A DNA stretch of 64,000 nucleotides from Eopsaltria australis. Lineage: Eukaryota; Chordata; Aves; Passeriformes; Petroicidae. The stretch's first letter is position 1; the number at the start of each line of letters is the position of its first letter. A program made the position numbers and the translations under genes. Shown one piece after another: positions 12,721 to 27,345 of the stretch. The stretch spans positions 5,943,501 to 6,007,500 of the forward strand of contig JAVTVJ010011652.1 in the NCBI GenBank assembly GCA_034509425.1. Direction: 5' to 3'. The notes under the pieces are model-generated. The model searched no databases, was not told where the DNA came from, and was given only the letters and a program-made list of their open reading frames with translations.

Positions 12721-15700
12721 AGAGAAAGAGACTCAAGGGCACAACTGGGAAAGTGGATCTGCAGAATTAGAGGGTGCTGTGCACACTTTAGTGTTCAGCT
12801 ATAGACAGGCTGTGCTAAAGGTAGATGAAAAGCAACGTTTAACAAAAACCAGTGGAAAAGGCATCTAGGAAACAAGGTGCTTGGGCTAAAATCCTTTGGT
12901 CCCATCACTGCCCTTCCTGTGCATCTGTTATCCTTTCCTTCCCTAGGCTGTGCTCATTTCTACTATTGGATTCCAACAAAAAAAATTAATACAAGGATGG
13001 CCAAAAACCAACTAAAGAATCCAATTTACTCCTTTCCTTCCACTTGTCTCTTGCTTACCCATCACCCCTGCAGCAATAAAGCAAAATTAGACAGTCTTTA
13101 GGCTTGTCCCAAACAGCCACTGTCACATTCAGCCCTGGTCACTCATGGCAGTGGGAAAAACTCCTCGGCTTCAGTCTCCTGGCATGACAAGAAGCAAAAT
13201 GTGGAAGAAACTCCAATAACCAGACACTGTTCCCTTAAAAACAAAGTACCTGGTCCCCTCCTAACAAGAGAGAAAGGAGAAGTATGTTCTCTCCAAGTCA
13301 TTTCTCTCCAGCAGCCCAGTTTTAGGGTTGGGTTAATCAATAAGGTACGTCCAGGCAGTGCTAACAGCACTGCAGAGAACGCTGCCTTGCACAGTGGTTA
13401 ATTACTACAGAGAGTTTAATGAAGTTTAAAGAGACTGAAACCTTCTTCCTATCAATAAGGAGCTGGGTTTGTTACATGCCACCCTCATTCAATTAGAAGA
13501 TGTGCTCAGCAGGCTGGCTTCAGCCTCACCTTTGCATGCTAAGGAGCAGCATATCAATCTGCATCTTTGCCCTGATAAACAGGAAGGAGACATTGTCACC
13601 ACGGCCACCTCTCTGCCCTCCAGGGTACTCTGCTTGCAACAAGAAACCTCAGTGTTGCACACGGATCTTTTTCTCCCTTTTCCAAAGAAACACAATGACT
13701 AACAAAAAAGCTAAAGGACTGACAGCCCTGGAGCCCAGCCATGACCAAGTAGCTCCATTCTAACACACTCAGCTTCTCCTGCCATGTCCTCTTTGCATGT
13801 CCAAGGCCAGGCCTTGGAAGCAAATCCATAAAGGTTAGAGGGCTGTTCAGTACTGAACACAATTTTGTCTTTCCCTCAATGAACACACTTGCATTTCAAT
13901 CTGGGTCTCCTTCTCTCCTTTCCCTTCCTGAATGAAGTATTATTCTTTGGACTACTAGGATAAAGTATTAAAATCAGTGTATCATTTGCTACTCTGGCAG
14001 CACCCACCACCTAGACTGATAACAGCATCCATCAGCACTATCACAGATAAAGATCCCTTACTCCACTGCAAAGCCTCACCTTCATCCTTGCCAAGGGTTT
14101 AAAAGTTGGTGAAAAAATTAGCTTTTACCAAAACCTAGCATACAAGCTTTCAGAAAAGCAATGAAATGGAATGTTTGGTGAGGCTTTTTTTAAGCTGATT
14201 TATTTCCCTTCAGTCCCATTACAGAAGTTGCAGAAGTAGGAAAAGCAAAGATGCAGGTTCAGATTGCTCCATTTACATTTCTATAGCTCATACTCAGCTC
14301 TCATTACAAGAACCCAGCAGCAAGCTTACAATGTGGACTGATGCTTTTGATAACTGATGAAAATCACAAAGCAAGGGAGAGTCTGCATTTTGAAGTCCAC
14401 TGCATAGCACTTGCTTATTTAGATCATATAAGGCATTGTTGGCTAAATACACAATTTCAGACCAAATTGCAGGGTATTTTTCTTTTACCTATAGTCCAGC
14501 TTATTAAAGATATACATGACTTGATGCACTGCAACTTTCAAGGATCCAGAAATTTCCGGTACATTTTCATTTTGAAAGGAAAATATTATATTCTCTTATA
14601 GTTCCTTTCAGTTAGTCAAAATTTATTTCCTATGCAGCTACCTCAGGGGTAGCACAATGAAGTGGTTAGATTGCCAATAGAAACTATACATGAGACCTGA
14701 CAAAAAGGGGGAAAGAAAAAAAAAGAAAGAAAATATAAAAAAAGGGAGAAAAATTCCCCCTGTCTTTTGTGAAATAGAATAGGAGAAAAAATTGGTGGGG
14801 AAAGAAATGTAATTCAAGAACCTCTGGGGTATATTGCAAAGAGCAAGAAAGAAATTAAAAGCAATAAATAAATAGTTGACAATATCCCTTTTAAACCACG
14901 AAAAACAGGGGTTGTATGTTCAACATGAACATTAACAATTGCTGTGTTGTCTGGATGGCTACAAAAACAGCCAACCTTTGTGAATCTGGATCCCACATCA
15001 TTATCCTTCTCCCTTTTCTGCCACCCCAACAGTCATTTCTGAGCTGATTACCAGCCATGCCACTAGAAGACTGTGGTCAAAGCAGATCTCAGGATTTACT
15101 TCCAGGTTCAGCACTGGTCATTAGGAATCACACCACACACTGTTACAGTTTCCAAGATTAAAACTACAAGCTCCTCTTTAGCAGCACAGTGAGTCATCAG
15201 TGACATAAAGCCCACAGCTGGCTGGAAGTTGATGTGTGCTGTTCTTCAAAGTGCAGAGAGCTCCCACTTCACCATCTTGTCCTCTGTTCCAAACTATCCA
15301 TAATCCAGCAATGGACACTTCCTAGGGCTGCAGCCAACACTTCCACCCTCTGCTGTGCCACTCTACCTCCTGAACAGCGGGAATTCTTTCACTGCAGACA
15401 CCCCAGTTTCAACACCTCCATCACAGGCTTCACCCGTGACACACAGCGAGTGTGTCAGGGCCATCACTGCCTGCTCCTGGGAAGACCCCTTCTTTGGGAT
15501 TCTCACCACCCACATTCTGCCCTGTGCCAGTCACTCCCTGAGCCCAAAGCTGTGTTTTGCCTGCTTCCCACCCACAGCCTTGGGTTCTTTTCTATTCAGA
15601 CTTGTAAAATACTCCTGTGAATGAGGCAGAGATCTGCAAGCTTCAGGCTCCCAACACAATCAGTTCCCACCATCCAGTTGTAAGAGCGGAGAACTGACCC

Positions 15701-16671
15701 CAAGGTGCCAAGAAAGAAGCCAAGGGCAGGGCAAACATCTGCTCTCTACTGCCCACTGTGTCTCAGCTGCCAGTGCAGAGTGGTTCCCCAGTCACTGAGG
15801 TCCCCATAGGGATTCCCTCAGCATGACAGGAGCTGCCATCCCAGTCCAAAGGTGTCTCTCCCCTTCTCTGGATGCCTTAGAAACTGAAACTTAAAAGGCT
15901 TTCTAACATCAAGGCCCCTACCTTTTTGTCAAGCATGTCTGAAATCAGCCTACGTGTTTATAGGCAAAATTTAAAAAAGAAAAAAAAAGGAAGAAGCAAA
16001 GGGATTAGTATACCCTATAAGCACAAAAATAAGTTATCTCTCTGGGAAAGTGCCAGACACAGGCTGGTGTTCAGAACACAGCAGATCCTTCCCTGGCTTC
16101 TGTGTATCACTCATAGTCTGTGGACAATAGTTCATGCCCTGACCCAGCCACTGACCATTTTGAAGCACACAAAGGGTTACCTTGCCAGTTAAATAGCTGA
16201 GTCTCTGTCAGAGCCTAAACCTCAAGCACCAGAACACAGGTCTCAAAACTGGACACATGCATCTCTTTACACAGGTGTAAGTGCCACAGCTGCAACCACA
16301 GCTGCTGAGGCAGCTTAATGCAGCAAAGGAACAGCATGCACCTACAACTGCCTCTACCCAACTGCCTACAACCCAAAAATCTCAAAAATCCAGCTGATTT
16401 ACCACTGCTTATCCATGACTCATAGGCAGCGTCCTCAGCAGATTCAGAAAAACTGGTTCAAAGGTCTCTTGGTATTGAGTGACCTCTGTTTTCCCCTGGA
16501 AACTGAATATGCCAAGGAAGTCCCAGGATGAAGAAAGCTGATCTCCTGGGATGCTGAAGGGAAATGCTGGATAACAAGCAGACGAATGTTATTTGGGAAA
16601 GTGTTGTTTTGCAACAGCATCACACAGTCGTTATCAAATGGATTTCCTACACATTGGTTTTTCCTACATGA

Positions 16672-16690
16672 GTTGTTGTTGTTATTATTA
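16672..16690. repeat. Compound (GTT)n(ATT)n run
   Basis: Four GTT units pass directly into ATT units. A small trinucleotide microsatellite. Confidence 0.7.
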
Positions 16691-19600
16691 GTGGCTGATG
16701 TCTGGAAGGCTGGCCATTATACACGAATGCCTTCCAAAACTAGGACAGCCATTAAGTTCATACAACCACAGTGCTGGCCACAAAACTATTTACACTGTCC
16801 TGGAAGCAAAATGTATTCCCCATGAGCTGCCCCCAGCAAACCCAAAGGTATCACAGCTTGTGACCAAAACAGAGACAGGGACATGCTGTCATGTAATCAA
16901 GAACAGCAGGCTCTAATGAAGCCACATGCTGTCACTGCTTTTAGACTGCAAATAAAGCTCAACAATTCTGCAGCAGAGGCAGAAATCAGAGTAAACCTCT
17001 GGCCTCTATCACAGGGGATATGAGGTTGGCAAATCTTGAAGAACTTCTCTTCCTTTGAAATCTGTAGAGACAGGCTAGTTGAAACATTTCTTCCCCAAAC
17101 ACATCAACCTTTTCCTTTCAACAGGCTGTAGAGAAGACAAAGAGCATTTCTGAAGCTCCAACTAATACCAAACACCAAGATCTTGAATTAATTAAACTGC
17201 AGGATGGGATTCCAAGGCCCTTTACCCAAGATAAAGTCCATGAATGGCTTCTTAGGGCTTCTCTCAATTCGTTCATTACTTTGCTATAATTTTTGAAGGG
17301 CTATGTTCTATTTATGAAAACAAACAGACACATGAAAGAAAATAAACCCTTCTTTCAAGCTGTCTTTCAGTCATCCTTCATACAGAAGAATTAAGCAGAA
17401 AAAAACAAGCCCATGCTTACCCATCATTTCTTTAGAGTTGCACAGAGATTGGCACAGCTTTTATGGAGGTGAGAAGTAGAAAGAGGACAGGCCTGGTGAT
17501 TACATTTGGGATATGGCTGCATCCTCTGAAAGGGTACAGCAGAGAAAGCCCTACAGCTGGCTCAGTCCACATATGTGCCCAGCACTTTGCAGAGGCACAA
17601 GCTCATGTAGCAAAAGCATTTGTCTGCAGTAGGTCAGGTGCGTATCTGTGCAAAAAAAGAAATCTTTTCTGTATCACTCCACTATGATCTCTCTGTAACA
17701 GCATCAACACAGCCAAGCAGCTCCCAGTTCTCCCATAACTAGGTCTCTGCACAGGACATGCACACCCAGAAACACAGAATCATTCTTCATAGAAACCAGA
17801 AGAAGTTCTTGATGAAAGAAGGAGGAAACATCAAAGTTATGTCACTTAAACAGTAGGGACCACAGCTGTACTGCAGCCCTACTTTTGCATGGCAGCTAAG
17901 GCTCTCTAATATGCAGCCTCTTCAATTTCTACTCTCATATCTGTTCTTTGTTCACGGAACAAAGCCTGATCTACTTACAGATTTACACTTATATAACAAT
18001 GCTGAAGTGGTGACAAGCTTTATTAGTGTATTTATTATTAGCCAGGTGGACTAGAACAATCTCCACCATGAATTCAGTTTACCAGGATGAGGATACATCA
18101 GCAGAACTGAATCCATGTAGGCAGCAGAGGCTGGCAGAGAGGAGGAGGGATGCAGTGAGTCACCCACAGCATTTGTCTGAGGCAAGTTTCTGCTAGAGCT
18201 CTGCATCAGCTCTTTGGCTTTTCTTTGCCTAATCCCTGGGATTAAGTGAGACCACACAGCTACTGAAGGGATGAAACAACCTCTTTTGGCACTTACAGAA
18301 GACATAGTTACCATCACAATCCAAATAGTTTCCCAGGGACAGAAATCAAGCCGGTGTCTCCTGACCCTCTTCCAGGACTTCACCCTCTGGCTAAGCCCTA
18401 GCTCTGTTCATCTCTGGAAGCCTCACACATTTATTTTCCTGGACCAGCACCCACTGGGGAATACAGTTGCATGAGAGAAAACAGTTTGTAACACAAGCAA
18501 CGCAAAGTCGGGGTCTGTAATTACTGGGATACCAGAGGCGACTCTCTCACTTCCAACAGAGCACACCAGCCAGCAGTTCCAATAGAAAAGGTCTAAGCTT
18601 CAAACCTTTCAGCCTCCTCTTGCCCTGCTACATGAGATCACAGCCATGTATTGCCTGGAGTGACCCTCATTTCATATATGACCAGGGAGGGCTTCATCCT
18701 CTGGGGTTCTTCTGAACACAAGGCCCTGCTTGGTGGGACACCCCTGATACTTCTCCCTCCGGCCCCACAAAGACTCTAAATCAAAGACAACAGACTGAGC
18801 AAAGGACAGAAGCAGAGACTATCACAAAGGAGGAGAGGAGCTTCTGCACCACAAATCTTTCAGATCCAAACCTGAAGCCTTAATCAGGAACAAGAGAGAC
18901 AGCAGAGGAGGAGTCACCAGGGCAAGTCAGAGAGTGGCAAAGGCTCTATATGAACTCACTGGGAAATTACACTCAAACACATCCTCTTCTGTCTTCTCTC
19001 CTTATCAACCAGCAACATTTTGATTGTCTCATTTTAAATTTGAACTTTTTAAACAAATTACAACAAAGCTTATCTGAGGTTAATCATTCCCTGTTTCCTC
19101 TGGCATTCATTGTAATAGTACTAATTGCAATAAACACATTTAAAATTAATATGCATGTCATATGCATATATCAACTGCATTCTAATTTACCTTTGACTAA
19201 CATTCACAGACTGAACGTGCTTTCAATAATAAAAAGCTCTGACATAGCATAACCAACCTCTGCCTGCCAGACTGCTCCCACAGCATTGGGAATCCATGAC
19301 AGATGAGACTGATGAAGGGGAAAACATGAAAGCCACCAGGAGCAACTTGCAGATCCAGGCAAGCTTAGCCTTTAACACAGGGTAAGGATGAGCCTTTTCT
19401 TCATGCTAAGCCATCTCCACTGCCTGTCATTTTGGAAATGGGCTCATTCTTACAATTCCAGAGTACACTGATAAAGTATTTCAGATCTGCTTGCAAGCAG
19501 GGAGGATTTCATTTTCACTAACATGGTTGTTTTATCCATTGTCAGCCACCTCCCTCTTCACAAAACACAATTCCTTCCAAGCATCCATCAGCAAGGTTCT

Positions 19601-22189
19601 GCCAGGCAGGGCCATGACAAGGCACAACCCCAATGAGACCAGCACAAACCTTCAGCAGGGTCAGAGGCCTAGAAACATTTTTGCCAATACCAGACAAAAA
19701 TAGAATCAAGTGTATTGACTAAAGTCTCTTTAGCTGGGATGCTGTAATTGCTGAGGTGTGGGTGAGCTGTCCCACAGTCAGTTTGTGCATCAGTTAAACA
19801 AACCACAAATGAGTGAAGGGGCACTGAGAGAAGAGCTGGAACAATTCCTGTAGCTCTTATACATTCCCTTCTCTGAGCTGCTTGTTCTGCCCCTCTGCCA
19901 GAGGACATGATCATTACAGCAAAATAGTGTTCCTGAGCCCCACAGAGAGATCTACACGTAGAAATAATTTTTAAGTCAACACCAAGATGTGAAACCCAAC
20001 CAGTGCTGGATTTGCAGATGACAGGACACCTGCCACACCTCCTTCAGAGCAGACTGCCTGGCTGAGTGAGGAGCAAACGAGAGGATCTCACACATCCACT
20101 CCTGCTGTCTGCTACAGGCATAACCCCACACTGAAGGAAGGATGACAGAGAAGCTCCTGGCTCAGGCTAACACTGGTGCTTGTCTCTCCAGAGTTCAGCA
20201 GCAGCACAGAGGGAGGATGATCATTCAGCACTGAAGACTCAGATGAGAGGTACCAAGGGAAAACAGCAGCATAACTTGACAGCATCCCATCCCATGCCTG
20301 TGCCTACAGCCAGACCTGCTCAGGCAGCAAAAGGGAAGCTTGAACAAGCTGTTGCTCAAGAACAGTTTTTACCAATCTTGATGAGCCATCACAAAACCTA
20401 CCACAATGGACTGCTAAAGACTTACTTCAGCAGTATTGTCCTATCTCCCCAGACAACCTACAATCTGGCCCTGGTCTTGCTCCAGCATCTTTTGATGTAA
20501 TCTCTTAAAATACTTTCAATGAGCACACTTCTTTCTAAAAGTTCACAGGAAGAGAAAATTTATATGAATATTGGAGCACAGTTCCATCCAATTGATCTGA
20601 CCTCTGTTCAAGGACCCCAAACCCAACATTTGGATTTTTCCAATTGGACACCAAACCAATGTCAAATGACCTATGAAGCTAATTCAAATTAACTGGCACA
20701 TCAAATGCTTGTATGAAGGAGTTCATGAGTCAGCCATGGACAAAGAATGAGTCATAGGAGATACATAGGAGATAATTTTGAAGAATGAGTAAACCTGAAA
20801 AAAATCCCAAATTGCCAATGAACAATATGCAAGTAGAAAAACATGTTCAATTTACAAAATAAGTTAATTGCTATGAATTAGTCAGATGGCTCTAGTCACA
20901 TAAACATATCTATTGTGGGCTTCAGTTGCAGTTTATATGTCACAGCTGAGCAATTTGAATCTCTATTAAAGGTGTCTCTGACTTTAACAAGAGTTACTGC
21001 AATGTATATCAACAACACACTCTGGAGATATGCAAAAAGATATACCAGAAAGAAACCTGGTGCCACAAAAATGGAGCTGCCTTAGCTTCAACAACAGAGG
21101 ACAATTTCCTGAGCACTCCTAGGTCCCAGCCCCACTGTAGGTCTCTGATGGAAAACTCTCACTGATCCGTGTCCCTCCCAGCTCCACACCATCGGAAAAA
21201 CAGAATTGCTGATTCCTATTGACCGCTGTCCTCAAACTCACTGTTAATTAAGAAAGGAGATGGGAAAGCCTAAGTACTTGGTCAGAGAACACAGACAGTC
21301 CTTCCTTTGCTCCTGCACCTTCTGAAATACCCTGTATCCCCAGTCCCTCCCTAATGATTAGGGGAGAACACCCCCAACACCTTTCCACAGAGAAAAACAA
21401 CCAAAAAACAATTCATCTCCTGCCCATTTAAGAAAATCCTTTGCTCATACACTTTGCTCAGCCACCAAGTCACACCACCACTTCTGTTCCGTAAGCCCAC
21501 ATCCCTCCTCACCAGAGGCAAGTACTGGGACAGTCCCAGCAGCACAGAAAAGGCAAAGGCTCCTGCAGCCCTCACATCAAACCTGCAGCTTCCTGCCTAC
21601 GTGAACCCAAACCTTCCCCAAGCACCTCCCTCAGAGCAGGGAGCAGCATTTGAGAAGGTTCAAACAGAATATATTGGTTCAAGAAAGACAGGTGACTTCT
21701 ACATTTTGGCACACATTTGCTGTTTCTCTATTCCCACTTCTAGGTCACACAATAAAGCCCAACCCTGACAGAAACAACTTCTCTGCAGCACTAACATTTT
21801 GGGGATGTATAAGGGCACAATTACACCTTGAAATCTCTCTGGCTGCAAATCCCACTCAAGAGATTCCCACTGTGTTCATTCCCACCCTCTCTAAGGTAAC
21901 TCACCATCCCCACAGACAGTCCTGGGGTCAAGTTTAGATTTAGGTTCCACTCACCCTCCTCTCCTTTTAAGTTTTGCTTTTGATCTTTTGATTCTCACCA
22001 ATTCATGACAACTACAGTCCCACAAACAGTGACATTAACACAACTGAGAGGAACAATACCCAGAGATGCAGATTTCAAAAAGCACAGGAATCTCCTAAAA
22101 CAGCTGCGCCATTCAAAGCATTTTAACATCATACCCCCCATTCCATATTTTTTATATCTGTAGCCTTTTTATATCTAACCCTGCCTAAA

Positions 22190-22231
22190 CCAAGTCTTCT
22201 TAGAAGAAACCCAAGTCTTCTTAAAAGAAAC
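22190..22231. repeat. 21-bp tandem duplication
   Basis: Two copies of a 21-base unit starting CCAAGTCTTCTTA (22190-22210 and 22211-22231) differ at one base. Each unit contains the small inverted repeat TCTTCT/AGAAGA. Confidence 0.88.
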
Positions 22232-25200
22232 ACAAACCCAAATCATGAAAGGGATTATTACAATCAGTCTTGTTTACACAGCTGAACAAAATTAAGCCTG
22301 ATTTCCAAATGTGCCCCTACTACCTTTATTTTCTTGAACAGTTTTTGTCAACCTGTACATTTAAGGATGGATGTGTGTGCAGGAAGGTACAGGTTTTTTT
22401 CTTTAATTTTGAGTCACGTTTAGTGCTACACGATTCATTCATTGGTAGTCAGTCAGTCAGTTTGTAAAGGAAGTGTTTTAATTAACTAACTTTCTAAAGC
22501 TTCCAGCCACTGACCCCAGTTCTGCCAAGAATATTATCTGTCTCAGGATAAAGCACATAGGTTTTATGACTACCTGCAGCCACATCAGAGCCATCCCTGC
22601 AGGATGAAAGTAAAATAAAGCTTTTCAAGTAATCCCTCTCTGCATGCCAGCACTGGCACCCATCTCCTAGGAGACTCACCAATCTAGATAGGATTGGACC
22701 CCATATTTATAACCAACCCTTAAATCTCAAATGAGTAACAAAGCAGTGAGCTAAAGGCTCCCATGATTCACTGATAGGAAATGTAGTCAGCATTCAATAG
22801 CCTACGTCTGTTAATAGCCCAACTAATGCATAATGCCAAATGGATCCGTTTCCACAGCACTGCTTGAAGTGCAGAACATTTAGTCAGTCTGGAAAGGACT
22901 TTATAGTTATTGACACACAGGAGGGAAGAGTATTTACACCTTTTCAGACTAGATGCTCCAACTTCCCCACCTGACAGCCATACAGCTCTAAGCAGGACTA
23001 GGATTTGGTGCCAAATCCAGCTAAAATAACAGTAGCCATATACCCCTCCTGCCCGAGAAAGGTCGGGAAGTAGATCCTCATGAGGTTGGGAAAGCCAAAA
23101 AATACCTGAAAGGGCATAAAAAACCAAAAGGAAATTCATCAGCCCCATCACACATGTTTAAAAAGTAGAAGCAGAAGCAAATCTGCAGCCACCGAGCAGT
23201 CGTATAAACCCAGAGCAACACTCAGTGAAATCTAAAGAGCTGATCTGCACTTAACCAGCTCTGACCAGCACAGCTGCTAAATTGTTGCCCTCAAACTCCC
23301 AAGTGTTTTACTAGTTTTCTTTACAGTCTGTGCTGGATCATGACAGGCAGGTTGAGTAATGTAAGAAACTCTCCATGGTGACCAGAAATTCAAGTAATGA
23401 CCTTAAAATTACTTGTAAACAGTTTTCATGAGTGCTCCAAACATCAAATAAACACATAACACAATGCAGCAACTGTTTGGCCTGAAAGACCCCAATTCTT
23501 CCAGCCTCCAATGAGACCTGAAGTGTCAGGAACTGTTTCCTTTTTCTCATTTCTCCATTCCCATCAGCTCTTGGCTACCTAGCACTAGGAGAATGCCCTC
23601 AGTGAGTGGGGAACACCAGGGCAATCTCATATAGAGATGCTTTGGTTGAAAAGGCATTACCTCTACAGGCTATATATAGATCTATAAAGGCAGACAGGGA
23701 GAATAAGTTTTGAAATACAAGTACACCATAACCAGACAGCCCAAATGGCTGGTCAGTGCAGAAATAAACCAAGGCCTGGTTATGCAACCACTCTGATGCA
23801 GCACAGACCCAAGCTGCTGCCAGAAACAGTTCTCACATGCCACTTGACCACCCCCAGCTGTTCATTCCCACAGCAAACCCTGTGCCAGCCCTGATAAAAT
23901 GGGTGATGAATTCTGGGGGAGGAAAAGATAGCTGAAAACTGCACAGACAAGCTTGGAGTCTGTGAGTCCCCTGCCTGATGGATCAGCTCCTTGGCAGTGC
24001 TGACCCAGGGGAGGCCATGGGAACAGGCTGCAGCACAGCCAAACACAACAGCCCCAGCTGGCAGCACACAAACACACAGTCAGATGGAATCACAGTGTGC
24101 CTACCATCTTTTAACTCCTCCATTTAAGAAATGCTCCTGTCAGGGAGCCTTCTACGAAATTGTTTGTAATATTCCTGAATGCACTATTCTGCAAAATAGA
24201 AATGCTATTACTGTCATGTTACCACCTTGTAACCAACAGAACTAAAATCCAGTCCATGACAAAAAACTCCCAGATAAACACTGGATTCAAATAATCCAAG
24301 TTTTCCTGAAACTTAGTAAATACATGGCTTGGAGACACGTCCAAATATAATGGAGTGACAATGGGACAGCTCTATTCATTCTCCTTTCAGGTTCTTTGCT
24401 GTAAAGCTTTACAAATCTATTTGCCCAAACCTAAGTTGTATGTGAAGGATATCTGAAAGGGATTCAACATGGAATGTACTGCCAGGCAACCTGCTGGAAG
24501 AGCTAAGGTTAGAGAAAGTTCAAGTTATCAATAAATGGGAGGAGTTATAGAGCACAGGAAGCACTTAGAAACATTTCAGTACCTGAATATTAGAGCTTTG
24601 TCAATAATTTTCCTTCCAAACATCTTTCTAATAGCATATTGCTTTGATCAAAAGCAAACATTTCTCTGCCCTTTTGATCTAAACATTCTGCTCTTATTCC
24701 AGACTTGAAAAACTAAAGTGGTTCCCCATAACTGAACACAAAAGAACACCTTTGTTAAGTATTATTTTTAAGAAAACAACCATAAACAAAGCACACACAA
24801 AAAGAAAAAAAAACACAAACAAAAAAACCCACTAGAAAAGCTATGGCATTTCAAAGAAACTTTCACTTCTTCACACTTCCTCCCCCAAAATAATTTTAGT
24901 AGAATTGGTCAAAGAATTTAAGACAAAGAATGAAGAAGCAGCAAATAACTCCAACCCATGGGAATAATGAATGGTTGGTGAAATCAGTTTTTTACCAATC
25001 CAGTCTTTTAAAGTCCCTTCTGCCCTGCAGAAGAAGAGCTTCTTTTTAATGACAAGAAAAAGTAGTTTCAAAAAAAAAACAACTCACAGAAAATCCTCCC
25101 TACCTGGTTCAAAAATCAATTGCAGGACAATATAAAGAGGAGAAAAGTTATAACCTCCTCACAGTAAGGAGGACTGCAAAGCATAAAGCTTTCCACAGAG

Positions 25201-26679
25201 GTCTTTGTGTTTTTTGAATTGATATAGCTTAAAAATCAGAAGTCCCAAGACCATACATGGCTGATGTCTCATCACCAAAACACTCAACATCCCTGAACAG
25301 CAAGGAGACAAAATCCATTTGCATTTATTCTTTTTCCAAAGGAGGAAGCTGAGTAGGAGGCAAGACCTGCTCCTGACTGCATAACAGCACAACAGCAAGA
25401 GAAACAAATGCTCACAAACCTTCATGAACTAGTTTGGGTCCCTGGCTGCTCCCCTTCAAGGTTCAGTGCATAAAGCATCATAAAATGCTATCCCTATTGA
25501 TGGAAGCATCCATTCCCTCAAAGCTTTGGATACCATGTGGAGAGTCAGAGGCTGCAAGACTTTACAAAATTTTCTGGGAGAAACAATCTCCCCATCTGGC
25601 AGGAAATTAATCACCTTCCCTCATGCCTCACCAACTTCCTAAGGACTGGAGTGTGCATCAAAGGGCTGTGGAAGGATGGGACAGGGCAGAGAGTCATCAC
25701 CTCCTCAAAAAGGCGCTCACCAAGAGCACCAAGTGAACCATGCTTGCAGGGATCTCATTTTCTGCCATTACTCCATCAGACAGGAATGACACAGCCCCAC
25801 AGCCCTACCCCCACTCTAAAGAACGTAACTCAGCTGGGTAAGTGAAGAGCCAGGCAAGGAAGGACCACCATTTCAAGCCTCCAAGACAGCATGCGCCCAG
25901 GAACATGTCCCCAAGCTCCAGCTGCTTCAGGGACCCAGAGGAGGAACTGAGCTCTTCCATAAAATCCCCTCCCCTCAACCACCACCAAAGGAGAGAATCA
26001 ATACAGCACAGGGTACAAGATTAGGTGGTGGGCAACGGGTGCCCATAACTACTTTTTCACTTGGGCTTCAGCATCTGCACCACTCTAAGCAGATGGCTCT
26101 GGGTTTCAAGAACTCTATACAGGTGTGCATGTGCACACTCGTGTGTGTCTTGTACCTGACTAAAAAAAACCCAAAAAAAACCAAAGAAAAACCCCCACAA
26201 ACCAAACAACCAACCTTCAAAAGCACAAAAGCAACATAAACAACACTTTCAGTCACTTTGAATTTGTCCATCTGTCTTTAGAAAGGATTTTGATGTCTTT
26301 AAAGAACTCTGTGCAGATCTGTTGCTTAAACATGGCTGTAGAAGCCAAGCTTTCAACAGCCAGTTGACCCAACACCTTCTTACTCTGGAAACAAGAATCT
26401 CACATTAGCCTCCAGGATTCAAGCCTTCCTCCCTGATTCACCCTGAAGACAGGTCATTCCTACTTTTCCCCATGTAGCAAAAGGTGTCTCAGTACCTGCT
26501 GTCGGTTGTGTGCAGTCAAGATCAAGACTTAGAATCACAAGGGAATTGCTAAAAGCTCCCTGAAAACATTCTATTTTCATCTCCATTTTCCATCTCTTGC
26601 TGCTATTAACCATCTTTATGTCAGTGATACCTCTTGTTGACAGCTCATCAGAATAAAACATCTGTAGTTTATTACAGCT

Positions 26680-26762
26680 GGGATGAGCATGAACTTCAGG
26701 GAATAGGGATAAGATGGGTAAGGGATGAGTGTGAACCTTAGTGATTAGGACAAGATGGATAA
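26680..26762. repeat. Diverged tandem duplication, about 42 bp unit
   Basis: Copy one (26680-26721) begins GGGATGAGCATGAACTTCAG; copy two (26722-26762) begins GGGATGAGTGTGAACCTTAG. They differ at several positions and by one indel, so the event is older than the duplications at 3.7 and 22.2 kb. It lies inside a 156-codon minus-strand frame that I regard as spurious. Confidence 0.8.
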
Positions 26763-27139
26763 CCTTTAGGAAACAAAAGGGCCATAGGGTGAGTCTTAGC
26801 ACATAATGCTGAGTAAAGCACATGTCAGCATCACTCACTTCTAAATGCACCGGTGCAAGCAAAGGAGAATTAGATGTGCTTGGACACAACAGCCAAGCAG
26901 GAACCTGCTGGCTGTAGCAGTCACTAGAATCACTGCAATCTCAAGCAACCTACAGGATTCAATAACCATCTCATTAAGTTTCTACAAATCATTAATTCCA
27001 CCAAGTGTCAAGGTTAACAAGGCTCCTGTCGATATCAATGGTTTGACACAGAGGAATTCAACCACCACTATTATTGAAACATGCAAGAGATAAGATGTGA
27101 TTGCCTCCTCTTCACCCACTCCTACCACCAGGCAATCCC

Positions 27140-27345
27140 TACCCCACGTGCAAGCTGCAACTACAGCTGCTCAGAAGTTTCTGACAGATTTCCCCCAGAA
27201 AAGGCACCAACTGAATGTGTTTTGCAGGAGCACATTCATTCAGTGAGCCTTCTGCTGAAACGTCAGCTCCCGGCGCTCGGCCAGCTGCCAGGAGAAATCA
27301 ACTGTCATATGGCACAATGCAAAGTGCATGATGCAGCTGAGTCTT
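27140..27345. promoter_or_regulatory. E-box cluster (candidate enhancer)
   Basis: CACGTG at 27145, CAGCTG at 27164, CAGCTG at 27282, CAACTG at 27299, CATATG at 27306 and CAGCTG at 27334: six E-boxes in 195 bases, three of them the CAGCTG form preferred by Ascl1-type proneural factors. In a neuronal gene's first intron this is suggestive but untested. Confidence 0.35.

Noticed and set aside
17765..17830. CR1-like start (ACACAGAATCATTCTTCATAG)
   Set aside because: Only the first dozen bases resemble an antisense CR1 3' end; the following sequence does not match.
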